NCBI GenBank assembly: GCA_028818695.1
Contig: JAPPNK010000014.1
Coordinates: 1 to 64,000 of the forward strand
DNA: 64,000 nucleotides
Direction: 5' to 3'
From: Candidatus Poribacteria bacterium
Lineage (GTDB): Bacteria; Poribacteria; WGA-4E; GCA-2687025
The position numbers and the translations under genes were made by a program. This document shows, piece after piece, positions 51,978 through 60,436 of this stretch (within the stretch, counting starts at the first letter, position 1; each line of letters opens with the position of its first letter). The notes beneath the pieces were generated by a model. It was not told where the DNA came from. It made no database searches and saw only the letters and a list, made by a program, of their open reading frames with translations.

Positions 51978-52604
51978 CTATGAAGAGGCCGCTTTCTGGC
52001 TCGCTGCGCCCTCTATGCGGCTTTTCTGATTCACCATTCGGAAGAAACCGAATTGTACCGCTGCGATCAGCCCCATCCATAGAATCCGATATCCGAGCGC
52101 CGAAGAGACCGCCTGTGTGAAGTACTGATACGCGGTGAAAAGAACATTGAGCGACATCATCCATCCCGCCCAGAAGTAACCGATTCGCGCCGCTTTCATG
52201 CCTGCGCGGGACGCCCTTTGCGAGAGCCGGAAGCTGACGCCCATCAGAGCCAGAATCGGGACGCTCAACCCAAGCGCGAGGTAGGCGTCTGACGAGGTCG
52301 TAAACTTTATGGTCAGCAGAATCGGCATGGAGGCGAACGCCGCCAGCAGCAGCGCCGCTGGAAGCAGCGCCGCGCGTATGCCTCCCTCCGCCTCCTTCAC
52401 AGCGCGTCTGATAAGGTGGCTTGCGAACGTTATGAAGAGCGCCGCGAATAGAGACCATGTTAGCGTCCCTAACGGCATCGACATTGAAGGCGGCAGATCA
52501 ACAAAAACGAACGCCAGCAGTCCGAGCAGAGAGACGGCAATTGCCGCTATAGCGATGATCGGTCCTGTCTTGTGCCATGAAAGGGGCGATGCGTCTTTTT
52601 TCAT
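51978..52604 (-). CDS. Membrane protein, tandem family member 1
   Basis: 208 residues, six predicted helices. Shared family segment: DAYLALGLSVPILALMGVSFRL then YQYFTQAVSSALGYRILWMG. AAGGAG precedes ATG 52604. It is the last of three adjacent paralogues on this strand. The C-terminal tail SRIEGAASQKAASS is intact here but frameshifted in member 2. Function unknown. Confidence 0.7.
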   Translation of the reverse strand: MKKDASPLSWHKTGPIIAIAAIAVSLLGLLAFVFVDLPPSMSMPLGTLTWSLFAALFITFASHLIRRAVKEAEGGIRAALLPAALLLAAFASMPILLTIKFTTSSDAYLALGLSVPILALMGVSFRLSQRASRAGMKAARIGYFWAGWMMSLNVLFTAYQYFTQAVSSALGYRILWMGLIAAVQFGFFRMVNQKSRIEGAASQKAASS

Positions 52605-52700
52605 TCCATGTCTCCTTCTGCTGCGCTGCATATAACATACCGCATCTGCGGCAGCTCGGCATGTATTGTCAAGGCGCCGCTTTTTCGCTCGCTGCGCCCT

Positions 52701-53294
52701 CTATGCGTCTTTTTCCATCTTCGTCCCCATCCAGCGAAAGCCGATGAACGCCGCCAATATCAGCGCTATGCAAAGAAATTCAAACGCAGGCGATACCGCA
52801 GGTTTGAAATACTGGCTGGCTGTTAATAGAACGGCATACGACATGAATTCCGCAGCCGTAAGAAAATTTCTCCCCGCTGTTGTCATGCCGATGCCGAGCG
52901 TTCTTCGGGACAGCCAAAAGTTGACGTAGATCAAAGGCATCAACAAGCAACCCAACCCTAGCGCAAAGGAAGCGTTTGAAAAGGTTTCAAGATGAATGCA
53001 GAGCGATATCAGAACGGAGATAGACCCCAGCAACATCATCGCTGTCGGGAGAATCGCCGGGCGTATGTATCCATCCGCCTCCTCAACGACAGACCTAAAA
53101 GGGAGAAACGGGACCATTAACATTCCCGTTGCGAATAGAGACAACGCTAGAGCTCCCGACAACGTCGAGATAGGAGGCTTCATGTCAACAAACATATTGA
53201 GCGTCCACAGCGCTGCATTAACGGCAAGAAATACGATTACAGCGATGAGAATTGCGGTCAGTATCCATGACTTGCGCGTTGCGTCTTTATTCAT
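52701..53294 (-). CDS. Membrane protein, tandem family member 2 (shortened C-terminus)
   Basis: 197 residues, six predicted helices, with NASFALGLGCLLMPLIYVNFWLS and SQYFKPAVSPAFEFL matching its neighbours. It stops at TAG inside a stretch (52665-52712) whose other frame reads RIEGAASEKAAP, homologous to the end of member 1, so a single-base shift has removed the ancestral tail. ATG 53294 overlaps the stop of member 3 by four bases. Function unknown. Confidence 0.7.
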   Translation of the reverse strand: MNKDATRKSWILTAILIAVIVFLAVNAALWTLNMFVDMKPPISTLSGALALSLFATGMLMVPFLPFRSVVEEADGYIRPAILPTAMMLLGSISVLISLCIHLETFSNASFALGLGCLLMPLIYVNFWLSRRTLGIGMTTAGRNFLTAAEFMSYAVLLTASQYFKPAVSPAFEFLCIALILAAFIGFRWMGTKMEKDA

Positions 53295-54022
53295 TCCGCA
53301 TGCTCCATTTCTGGCGTTCGCTCTTGCGCCTCCCGAATCTGATCCAAGCGATGACGCATCCAGAAATACCCCGCGAGGACCGGCGCATACAAGACGATCT
53401 CGAACGCTGTACGCGGAAATGGCATCAACGCCGCGATCTCCATATAATCCAGCATGGCGCCGGCCGCTGCGACCAACGGCAAAGCCGCCGCGAACAGATA
53501 ACCGCCCGCTGTTACTGGCATGCCGCGGCGGAGCGCGCTTTGGAACTGCCAGAGGCATACGCCGGTCAGAGACAGCAGCGCGGCGGACATTCCAAACGCG
53601 AGGTACGTCTGTGAAGCCGTTTGAAACTCAACGGCGGATTGAATCAGAATGGAGAGCGTTGCAACCAGGACGACCCCCGCCGTAAGAAACGCGGAGAGCC
53701 TCTTTCCGCCCGTCTCCTGCGCAATGTACGCAACATCAATCTTGATGTACATGATCAACCAGCAGAGAGCGCCGAACGCAACCCAATAAACGCCAAACTT
53801 CTCCAACGAATGCGCCGAACCATAAGGCGCATTCTCAATGGCTAACGCGATGTAGACTCTCCTGGCGCATTCGTCTATTACGGAGGCGATTTTGCCGGAT
53901 CCCTGCACAATGAACATCAGCCCCAACGCAATCAAGATTCCAGGCAGTGGAGACCTATAGACTTTTATTTTGGCGCCTCCTCTCGTGATACGCGCAAACG
54001 GAGCTGCTTGAAGCCGTTTCAA
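53291..54022 (-). CDS. Membrane protein, tandem family member 3 (start uncertain, TTG or ATA)
   Basis: Up to 243 residues from TTG 54022, six predicted helices, with QTYLAFGMSAALLSLTGVCLW matching its neighbours. The TTG has a poor ribosome-binding site. In contrast an in-frame ATA at 53968 lies seven bases after GAGGAGG and would give a start IKVYRSPLPGILIALG, the same distance from the first helix as in the paralogues. The 18 extra residues from TTG look non-conserved. First gene of a three-gene unit. Function unknown. Confidence 0.65.
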   Translation of the reverse strand: MKRLQAAPFARITRGGAKIKVYRSPLPGILIALGLMFIVQGSGKIASVIDECARRVYIALAIENAPYGSAHSLEKFGVYWVAFGALCWLIMYIKIDVAYIAQETGGKRLSAFLTAGVVLVATLSILIQSAVEFQTASQTYLAFGMSAALLSLTGVCLWQFQSALRRGMPVTAGGYLFAAALPLVAAAGAMLDYMEIAALMPFPRTAFEIVLYAPVLAGYFWMRHRLDQIREAQERTPEMEHAE

Positions 54023-54080
54023 CCCATTCTACATCATTTCACTTGCCCATGCATTCTTGCGCGGGAAGGGCGGCGGGGCT

Positions 54081-55358
54081 TCACTCCCGAATATGCCCGT
54101 CCCCCAGCGCGATGAACTTATAGATTGTCAGCTCCTCAAGCCCCATGGGTCCGCGCGCGTGCAGCTTCTGCGTGCTGATCCCGATCTCGGCGCCCAAGCC
54201 GTACTCATACCCGTCCGCGAACCGCGTCGAGGCGTTCACAAACACCGACGACGAATCGACCCCCTGCGTGAACCGCCGAGCGCTCTCCTCGTCCCGCGTC
54301 ACAATCGCGTCGGAATGGTGCGAGCCGTACGTCTCGATATGCTCAACCGCTTCCTCCAGCGAGTCGACGACCCGTATCGACAAAATCAGATCATGGTATT
54401 CCGTCCGCCAGTCCTCTTCCGACGCGGGCTTCATCCCCGATACGATCTGGCGCGAGCGTTCGCAGCCGCGCAGCTCAACGCCGGCCGCCGCCATCTTCTC
54501 GCACACCGACGGCAAAAACGCTTCCGCAATCGACGCATGCGCCAGAAGAGTCTCCATCGCGTTGCAGACGGACGGGCGCTGTACCTTTGCGTTCAGAGAG
54601 ATCGTCTCCGCCATCTGCAGGTCTGCCGTTTCGTCCACATAGGTGTGGCAGATGCCGTCCTCGTGCTTAATGACCGGTATCGTGGAGTTCTCCGCGACAT
54701 GCCGTATCAGCCCTTTTCCGCCGCGCGGGATGATGACGTCAATGAGCGCGTCCTGCTTCAACATCACATTCACCGCCTCTCGGTCGGTTGTGTTGATGAA
54801 CTGGACAATCTCTTTGGAGAGGCCCGTCTGTTCGACGGCGTTTTGGAGCAGCTCGGCGATGGCGGCGTTGGAATGAATCGCCTCAGATCCGCCGCGCAGG
54901 ACGACCGCGTTGCCCGACTTGAAGCATAAGCCCGCCGCGTCCGCCGTCACATTTGGGCGCGATTCATAGATGATGCCGATGACGCCGAGCGGAATGCGCT
55001 CTTTTTCGACGACAAGGCCGTTCGGGCGCGTTTGCCGATCATACCGCCGTCCGACAGGGTCGGGCAGGTCGGCGACCTGACGCAAGCCGTCCGCCATCGC
55101 GTCAATGCGCGCGTCGGTTAGTTCCAGCCTGTCCAGCAGCGAGGAGGAGAGTCCGTTTTCGCGCCCCGCCTCCAGATCCTTTTTATTTTGAACCGCCAAA
55201 AATGCGCGGTTTTCAAGGATGAGCGCCGCCATCCGTTTCAGCGCCTCGTTCTTCTGCTCGGTTGACGCTACAGCGATCTGCCGCGCCGCCTCTTTCGCCA
55301 TGCGCATCTGCCGAATCGCCTTCTGCGCGAGTTCGCTTCCGTTGCCGCTGTCCGTCAT
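54081..55358 (-). CDS. proA: Gamma-glutamyl phosphate reductase
   Basis: 425 residues. PLGVIGIIYESRPNVTADAAGLCFKSGNA, IIPRGGKGLI, the catalytic cysteine in QRPSVCNAMET and ASTRFADGYEYGLGAEIGISTQKLHARGPMGL-type C-terminal sequence are all present. It reduces gamma-glutamyl phosphate to the semialdehyde in proline synthesis. It lies 42 bases downstream of proB. Confidence 0.96.
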   Translation of the reverse strand: MTDSGNGSELAQKAIRQMRMAKEAARQIAVASTEQKNEALKRMAALILENRAFLAVQNKKDLEAGRENGLSSSLLDRLELTDARIDAMADGLRQVADLPDPVGRRYDRQTRPNGLVVEKERIPLGVIGIIYESRPNVTADAAGLCFKSGNAVVLRGGSEAIHSNAAIAELLQNAVEQTGLSKEIVQFINTTDREAVNVMLKQDALIDVIIPRGGKGLIRHVAENSTIPVIKHEDGICHTYVDETADLQMAETISLNAKVQRPSVCNAMETLLAHASIAEAFLPSVCEKMAAAGVELRGCERSRQIVSGMKPASEEDWRTEYHDLILSIRVVDSLEEAVEHIETYGSHHSDAIVTRDEESARRFTQGVDSSSVFVNASTRFADGYEYGLGAEIGISTQKLHARGPMGLEELTIYKFIALGDGHIRE

Positions 55359-55400
55359 TCCGCTCTCCTTTCGCTATTTCGTTTCATCCGCCGCCAGCTG

Positions 55401-56576
55401 CTAGCCGTTCTCCACTAACACAAGATTGTCTCGATGGATCGCCTCGTCCGCGTAATGGTACCCAAGCGTCTGCATAATCTCATTCGCGCGCATTCCCAGT
55501 ATTTTGTTGATTTCCTCCGCGCCGTAATTGACCAGCCCGCGCGCGAATTCGACGCCGTCCAGCCCGACGCACCGCACAAGATCGCCCGTTTGAAATTCCC
55601 CGGTCGCGCTTCGAACGCCTGCCGGCAGCAGGCTCGCGCTGCGCTCCACAACCGCCTTCCGCGCGCCCTCGTCCGCCACAAGAACCCCTTTTGCGTCCAG
55701 CGCATGCGAGATCCAACGCTTCTTGCCCGTTTTGCGCTCCCCTTTCGGAATAAAGAAGGTGCCGACATCCTTACCGTCCAGTATGTCGATCGCCGAGTTG
55801 CGCCGTCCGCCATGGGCAAGCGCGGTCGGTATGCCGGAGGAGCCGGCGGTCTGCGCCGCTTTCAGTTTTGTTAAAAGACGCCCCGTGCCGAGCTGCGTTC
55901 CGTATCCGCCGGGCGATTCATCCGCCATACGCATCGTCTCCGCATCGATCTCATGGATGATCGGAATGCGCTCGGCGTCCGGGCGGCGGCGCGGGTCGGC
56001 TGTGAAGACGCCGTCCGTGTCGCTCAACAAAATGAGCAGGTCGGCGCCGACCGCGACAGCTGTATGGGCGGAGAGGGTGTCGTTGTCGCCGACGCGAATC
56101 TCTTCGGTGGCGACCGCGTCGTTTTCGTTTAAAATCGGAACGGCTCCGAAGTTGAAGAGCGCGTTGAGCGCGTTGGCGAAGTTCACATACCGGCGCCGGT
56201 TCTGGAGGTCGTCCGTTGTGAGAAGCGCCTGCGCGGCGGGCAGCCCGTAGGGGCGCAGCGCCTCTTCATACATTTTCATGAGCAGGCTCTGTCCGACGCT
56301 CGCCGCCGCCTGCAGCTCGCTGATTTTGGAGGGGCGTTTTTTGAGCCTAAGACGCCCCATCCCGGCGCCGATCGCGCCTGACGTTACAAGTATCGTCTGA
56401 ATGCCGCGCCGGCGCATCTCGGCGATCTGCTCTGCGACCCATTCGATGCGCGTTTTGTTGAGCGTCCGCGTGTTTGCGGTCAGCGCGCTCGTTCCGATTT
56501 TAACGACGACCCGCCGCGCGTCTTTCAGCCAAAAACTCCGCAATGGAACCTGGCTGCCGTTCGTTTGAGAAGACAA
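55401..56576 (-). CDS. proB: Glutamate 5-kinase with PUA domain
   Basis: 391 residues: amino-acid kinase domain (RRVVVKIGTSALT, VTSGAIGAGMGRL, NENDAVATEEIRVGDNDTLSA, LLSDTDGVFTADP) and a C-terminal PUA domain (about 295-370). It phosphorylates glutamate and is usually proline-inhibited. The start is TTG 56576 with GGAGG eight bases upstream, so the gene overlaps the end of obgE by 77 bases, a long overlap for this window. Confidence 0.94.
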   Translation of the reverse strand: MSSQTNGSQVPLRSFWLKDARRVVVKIGTSALTANTRTLNKTRIEWVAEQIAEMRRRGIQTILVTSGAIGAGMGRLRLKKRPSKISELQAAASVGQSLLMKMYEEALRPYGLPAAQALLTTDDLQNRRRYVNFANALNALFNFGAVPILNENDAVATEEIRVGDNDTLSAHTAVAVGADLLILLSDTDGVFTADPRRRPDAERIPIIHEIDAETMRMADESPGGYGTQLGTGRLLTKLKAAQTAGSSGIPTALAHGGRRNSAIDILDGKDVGTFFIPKGERKTGKKRWISHALDAKGVLVADEGARKAVVERSASLLPAGVRSATGEFQTGDLVRCVGLDGVEFARGLVNYGAEEINKILGMRANEIMQTLGYHYADEAIHRDNLVLVENG

Positions 56577-57840
56577 ATTCTCGACCTCCGATGATAACGG
56601 AATCGCCCTCTTTGGCGCCCGCGCGTTTCAGAGCCTGACGAATGCCGAGCTGTTCAAGCCGCTTTCCCATGAGCCAGACCGCTTCGTCGTTGCTAAAGTC
56701 GGTCATGACGACGGCGCGGGACGCCTGCTTGCTTTCCACTGCAAATCCGCCGCCGCGCGCCTGTATCTGAATCCGCCCTTTGCTGCGGTACACCGTCGCG
56801 GCGGCGCGCCGATCAGCCTCCGCCTTCTCTGCCGATTCTTCTTCCCGTTTCAAAATGCGCTGCAGGCTGGAGTAACTGTCAAAAAGCAGTTTCTGAACGC
56901 CTTCCCCCGTGACCGCCGAGATCGGATAAACGGGAGCTTTTCCGAGCGCCGACCGTATCGCCGCAACCGCCTCCCGCCCCGCCGGCAGATCGATCTTATT
57001 GAGCGCGATCAGCTGCGGCAGGTCTGCCAACCGGTCGCTGTGAAGCGCAAGCTCCCGGTTCAAGACGCGTATATCTTCTACAGGATCGCGCCCGTCAGCC
57101 GACGAGGCGTCCACAACATGAACCAGCAGCCGCGTTCGCTCCACATGCCGCAAAAAGCCGTGTCCCAGACCTGCCCCCGCATGCGCCCCCTCAATGAGGC
57201 CGGGCAGATCCGCCGCGACAAAGTTCTTCTGCGCCGCGACGCGCGCCAGACCCAGGTTGGGCGACAGCGTCGTGAACGGATACGGGGCGATCTTCGGTTT
57301 CGCCGCCGAAACAACGCTCAGAAGCGTCGATTTGCCCGCGTTTGGAAATCCGACGAATCCGACATCGGCGATCAGCTTTACTTCGATGCGCAGTCGGCGC
57401 GCCTGCCCAGGTTCGCCCAGCTCGGCAGCTCTCGGCGCCTGATAGACGCTTGTTTTGAACTCGGCGTTGCCGCGCCCGCCTATGCCGCCTTCAGCCAGCA
57501 GTAGCCTGTCGCCCTGCGCCAGCAGCTCGCCGACAATCTCCTCCGTGTCGAGATCGGTCAAAACGGAGCCGACCGGCAGCGGTATTTCAATGTCGGAGCC
57601 GTCCATGCCGTGCGCGTTTTTTCCCATGCCGTGCGATCCGCGCTGCGCCTCGTAATGTTTCTGGTAACGCTGGTCAATGAGCGTGGAAACGGAGCGGCTG
57701 CCGACGGCGTACACGCATCCGCCGCGCCCGCCGTTGCCGCCGTTCGGTCCGCCTCGCGGGACAAACTTTTCCCGTCGAAAGGAGACGCACCCTTTTCCGC
57801 CGTCCCCCGCCTTGACATTGATTTCAACGAGATCAATCAT
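56500..57840 (-). CDS. obgE: Ribosome-associated GTPase Obg
   Basis: 446 residues: glycine-rich OBG fold (DLVEINVKAGDGGKGCVSFRREKF, GGPNGGNGGRGG), GTPase domain (G1 GFPNAGKSTLL, G3 DLPGLIEGA, G4 NKIDLP) and a C-terminal OCT domain (about 360-425). Obg acts in 50S assembly and stress signalling. ATG 57840 aligns with the family start. It follows rpmA by 10 bases in the conserved rplU-rpmA-obg order. Confidence 0.96.
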   Translation of the reverse strand: MIDLVEINVKAGDGGKGCVSFRREKFVPRGGPNGGNGGRGGCVYAVGSRSVSTLIDQRYQKHYEAQRGSHGMGKNAHGMDGSDIEIPLPVGSVLTDLDTEEIVGELLAQGDRLLLAEGGIGGRGNAEFKTSVYQAPRAAELGEPGQARRLRIEVKLIADVGFVGFPNAGKSTLLSVVSAAKPKIAPYPFTTLSPNLGLARVAAQKNFVAADLPGLIEGAHAGAGLGHGFLRHVERTRLLVHVVDASSADGRDPVEDIRVLNRELALHSDRLADLPQLIALNKIDLPAGREAVAAIRSALGKAPVYPISAVTGEGVQKLLFDSYSSLQRILKREEESAEKAEADRRAAATVYRSKGRIQIQARGGGFAVESKQASRAVVMTDFSNDEAVWLMGKRLEQLGIRQALKRAGAKEGDSVIIGGREFVFSNERQPGSIAEFLAERRAAGRR

Positions 57841-57850
57841 GCCGTTTTGT

Positions 57851-58108
57851 TTAGATAACGGGATAGACGCTGGCTTGCTTGCGCCGCCGTCCGATGCGCT
57901 CATACTTGACGACGCCTTCCAGTTTGGCAAAGAGCGTGTCGTCGCCGCCCCGTCCAACATTGGAGCCTGGATGGATGCGCGTTCCACGCTGGCGGACAAG
58001 TATCGCGCCCGCCTTCGCAAATTGCCCGTCGTGGAGTTTGACGCCTAAGCGTTTCGAGCGGCTGTCGCGCCCGTTGCGAGAATGTCCCTGTCCTTTTTTA
58101 TGCGCCAT
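57851..58108 (-). CDS. rpmA: 50S ribosomal protein L27
   Basis: 85 residues, full length. [47 protein letters not shown]-type sequence is diagnostic. L27 contacts the peptidyl transferase centre. The N-terminus begins directly with MAHKK, without the cleavable extension seen in Firmicutes. Confidence 0.98.
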   Translation of the reverse strand: MAHKKGQGHSRNGRDSRSKRLGVKLHDGQFAKAGAILVRQRGTRIHPGSNVGRGGDDTLFAKLEGVVKYERIGRRRKQASVYPVI

Positions 58109-58141
58109 ATGGCTCTCCTTTCGCCCGCCGCTGCCGTTCGG

Positions 58142-58459
58142 TTAAGAGACGTTGATCGCTTCGACGCGCAGCCGCGTATAATGTTGCCTGTGTCCGATCT
58201 TGCGCTGATACCGCTTTCTGCGTTTTGATGTGAAGACAATCACCTTCGGATTTCGATCCTGCTTCACGATGGTACAGACGACGGAGGCTCCTTCAACGCT
58301 GGGCGCGCCGATTTTTGCCGACCCGTTTTCGTCCATCACAAAAAGCGGGTCGGAGAGAATCACCTCGTCGCCGACTCCGCCCTCTATCTTCTCAACATCG
58401 ATCATATCGCCGACGGAGGCGCGGTACTGCTTGCCTCCTGTCGAAATAATTGCATACAT
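58142..58459 (-). CDS. rplU: 50S ribosomal protein L21
   Basis: 105 residues: MYAIISTGGKQYRASVGD, then KVIVFTSKRRKRYQRKIGHRQ, typical L21. ATG 58459 with GGAGAA upstream is preferred over a longer frame. First gene of rplU-rpmA-obgE. Confidence 0.97.
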   Translation of the reverse strand: MYAIISTGGKQYRASVGDMIDVEKIEGGVGDEVILSDPLFVMDENGSAKIGAPSVEGASVVCTIVKQDRNPKVIVFTSKRRKRYQRKIGHRQHYTRLRVEAINVS

Positions 58460-58502
58460 ATCGCATTCTCCGTATTCTGCCGCTGGAAATAGGTATTGAG
58501 TA

Positions 58503-58531
58503 ACGATACTCCGAACGCGGCTGAATGTCAA
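58503..58531 (-). promoter_or_regulatory. Promoter of the rplU-rpmA-obgE unit
   Basis: On the minus strand TTGACA (58531-58526) and TATCGT (58508-58503) are spaced 17 bases, about 45 bases before the rplU start. Confidence 0.55.
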
Positions 58532-58568
58532 AATCTTCGCAGCGGATCCTTTTCGCCCGGCATACCGC

Positions 58569-59309
58569 CTATCGCCGCTTTTCGGTAAAGGTCAGCTCCG
58601 GCAAGACGCCCCGCCCAAGAAACTCCGCCTCGTCGATATAGGGCGACATGTCGGGCAGGGGAGGAGGATCGCCCCCGCCGGCAAGCGCCGCCTTCCGCCA
58701 TTGACGCATGGCGGCGTAATCGGCGGGATTGCATCGGACGGCGAGCCAAATATTGAAATCGCCGCGGCTGCCTGGATGCCGCCGCATCTCTTCGTCAAGA
58801 CCTGATGGCGTCTTGCCTGGGAAATGCTTCTTGAACCATGAAACCTGAACAGCTTTCACGAACGTTCGCAGCTCACTCGCAAAGGCGCGGCAATCTTCAA
58901 GTCTCGCTTCCCCCATGACGCCGCCCCAAACATTGTGTTGAGCCGTTTGAGGAAACATGATATTCAAATCAACATAGCCGTCGGCTTTCAACTCAGAGCG
59001 AACGACCCTGAGGCTGGCTTCGAAGTCTTGGAAGTAGTCGTACCCGTCGGGAATACGGTCCGTTTCCATGTACTCCGCCAACCCAAGGAACTCTTTGGAA
59101 AAAAGGAGCGAAAAGACGGGTCGGGTTGTCAAAAACAGATGCGGCTTCTCACCTTCTGGAATCACCGTAAGAGAGGATCGACCCCAGACATGCCCCGTTG
59201 ATGTAACAGGCGGATAAAGCCAATCCAGTTCAATGCTCCACTCAAAATCCCAAGCGCGAAGCGTCGCTGTGTAGGAAGGCGTGATCTCAAAACCGCCCAT
59301 GTGCTTCAT
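58569..59309 (-). CDS. Unknown protein, tandem copy 1
   Basis: 246 residues, soluble, no signal peptide. It is a close duplicate of the upstream gene: both contain ITPSYTATLRAWDFEWSIEL, SLLFSKEF, YMETDRIPDGYDYFQD, DLNIMFPQTAQHNVWGGVMG and end GVLPELTFTEKRR. Rich in aromatic and acidic residues. I do not recognise a domain. ATG 59309 and ATG 59300 are both possible starts. The homology continues through the 3' flank, so the duplicated unit is about 0.8 kb. Confidence 0.7.
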   Translation of the reverse strand: MKHMGGFEITPSYTATLRAWDFEWSIELDWLYPPVTSTGHVWGRSSLTVIPEGEKPHLFLTTRPVFSLLFSKEFLGLAEYMETDRIPDGYDYFQDFEASLRVVRSELKADGYVDLNIMFPQTAQHNVWGGVMGEARLEDCRAFASELRTFVKAVQVSWFKKHFPGKTPSGLDEEMRRHPGSRGDFNIWLAVRCNPADYAAMRQWRKAALAGGGDPPPLPDMSPYIDEAEFLGRGVLPELTFTEKRR

Positions 59310-59377
59310 TGATTTATCCGTATCGTCATCTCTCGCAGGAACGGCGCCCCGCGCAGGCGGACGAAAATCCGCAGCGC

Positions 59378-60103
59378 CTATCGCCGCTTTTCGGTAAAAG
59401 TCAGCTCCGGCAAGACGCCCTGCCCAAGAAACTCCGCCTCGTCGATGTAGGGCGGAATGTCGGGCAGGGGAGGAGGATTGCCCCCGCCGGCAAGCGCCGC
59501 CTTCCGCCATTGATACATAGCGGCGTAATCGGCGGGACTGCACCAGGCAACGATCCAATCATGGTAATCGCGGCGGCTGCCTGGATTCTGCCGAATCTTT
59601 TCATCAAGATCGGAGGGCGTCTTGCCTGGGAAATGCTTTTTGAACCATGAAACCTGAACAGCTTTCACGAATGTCCGCAGTTCATCCGCAAAGGAGCGGC
59701 AATCTTCAAGTCTCGCTTCCCCCATGACGCCGCCCCAAACATTGTGTTGAGCCGTTTGAGGAAACATGATATTCAAATCAACAAAGCCGTCGTCTTTCAA
59801 CTCAGAGCGGACAACCCTAAGGCTGGCTTCGAGGTCTTGGAAGTAGTCGTACCCGTCGGGAATACGGTCTGTTTCCATGTACTCCGCCAACTCAATGAAC
59901 TCCTTGGAAAAGAGGAGCGAAAAGGGGAATTGGTTCGTCAAAAACAGATGCGGCTTCTCACCTTCTGGAATCACCGTAAGAAAGGATTGACCCCAGACAT
60001 GCCCCATTGATGTAACAGGCGGGTAAAGCTTATCCAGCTCAATGCTCCACTCAAAATCCCAAGCGCGAAGCGTCGCTGTATAGGATGGCGTTATTTTAAA
60101 CAT
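59378..60103 (-). CDS. Unknown protein, tandem copy 2
   Basis: 241 residues, about 85% identical by eye to copy 1, differing mainly in SMGHVWGQSF, NQFPFSLLF and the segment KIRQNPGSRRDYHDWIVAWC. GGAG about 11 bases before ATG 60103. A MITE-like element begins 14 bases upstream. The similarity of sequence and the retained frame in both copies suggest selection. Function unknown. Confidence 0.7.
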   Translation of the reverse strand: MFKITPSYTATLRAWDFEWSIELDKLYPPVTSMGHVWGQSFLTVIPEGEKPHLFLTNQFPFSLLFSKEFIELAEYMETDRIPDGYDYFQDLEASLRVVRSELKDDGFVDLNIMFPQTAQHNVWGGVMGEARLEDCRSFADELRTFVKAVQVSWFKKHFPGKTPSDLDEKIRQNPGSRRDYHDWIVAWCSPADYAAMYQWRKAALAGGGNPPPLPDIPPYIDEAEFLGQGVLPELTFTEKRR

Positions 60104-60114
60104 CTGATCCTGCT

Positions 60115-60257
60115 CCCTTGAGTTAGGACAAATCCAAATGCGAAGGCGGGCGGCGACGCCTTAAGATTCCCGCTTGCGCGGGAATGACGGCCTGGTTGGC
60201 GGAGCCTTTTTCCCATAAATAGAGCGATCATCAGTTCAAATGTCTCTACTTTAGGCA
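60115..60257. mobile_element. MITE-like element, full-length forward copy
   Basis: Left end CCTTGAGTTAGGACA, core GATTCCCGCTTGCGCGGG (about 60165-60182), arm GGTTGGCGGAGCCTTTTTCCC, right end AAATGTCTCTACTTTAGGC. The two ends are imperfect inverted repeats of each other. The right half closely matches bases 1-46 of the window. Confidence 0.7.
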
Positions 60258-60391
60258 TAACGAACGACAAAACCGTCAGACTGAAAGCAAACACATGAGC
60301 GTATGAAGTTAGACGACCGCGCTGTTGCGCGATCTGGAGAAGATGCCGCTAGAGGCGCGCGTCGCAAAAAGGCGGAGTGATCGGAAGAAGA

Positions 60392-60423
60392 CGAGCTGAG
60401 GGAAGGCGCCTTCCCCCAGCTCG
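60392..60423 (-). terminator. Strong hairpin downstream of the 319-residue protein gene
   Basis: CGAGCTG and CAGCTCG flank GGGAAGGC/GCCTTCCC, giving a 15-pair stem with one mismatch and almost no loop, 14 bases beyond the stop at 60437. The U-tract is weak, so it may be a terminator or an mRNA-protecting structure. Confidence 0.5.
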
Positions 60424-60436
60424 CCGCTTCATGGCG

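Larger units (their letters stand above)
60104..60436. other. Intergenic region with a MITE-like element and a strong hairpin
   Basis: No intact gene. It contains the element at 60115-60257, then a stretch (about 60318-60401) whose plus-strand frame ALLRDLEKMPLEARVAKRRS reads like the end of a lost gene, then the hairpin at 60392-60423. Confidence 0.6.

Noticed and set aside
60318-60401. Short plus-strand gene before the hairpin
   Set aside because: The coding-like frame has stops immediately upstream and no start; it is at most a remnant.
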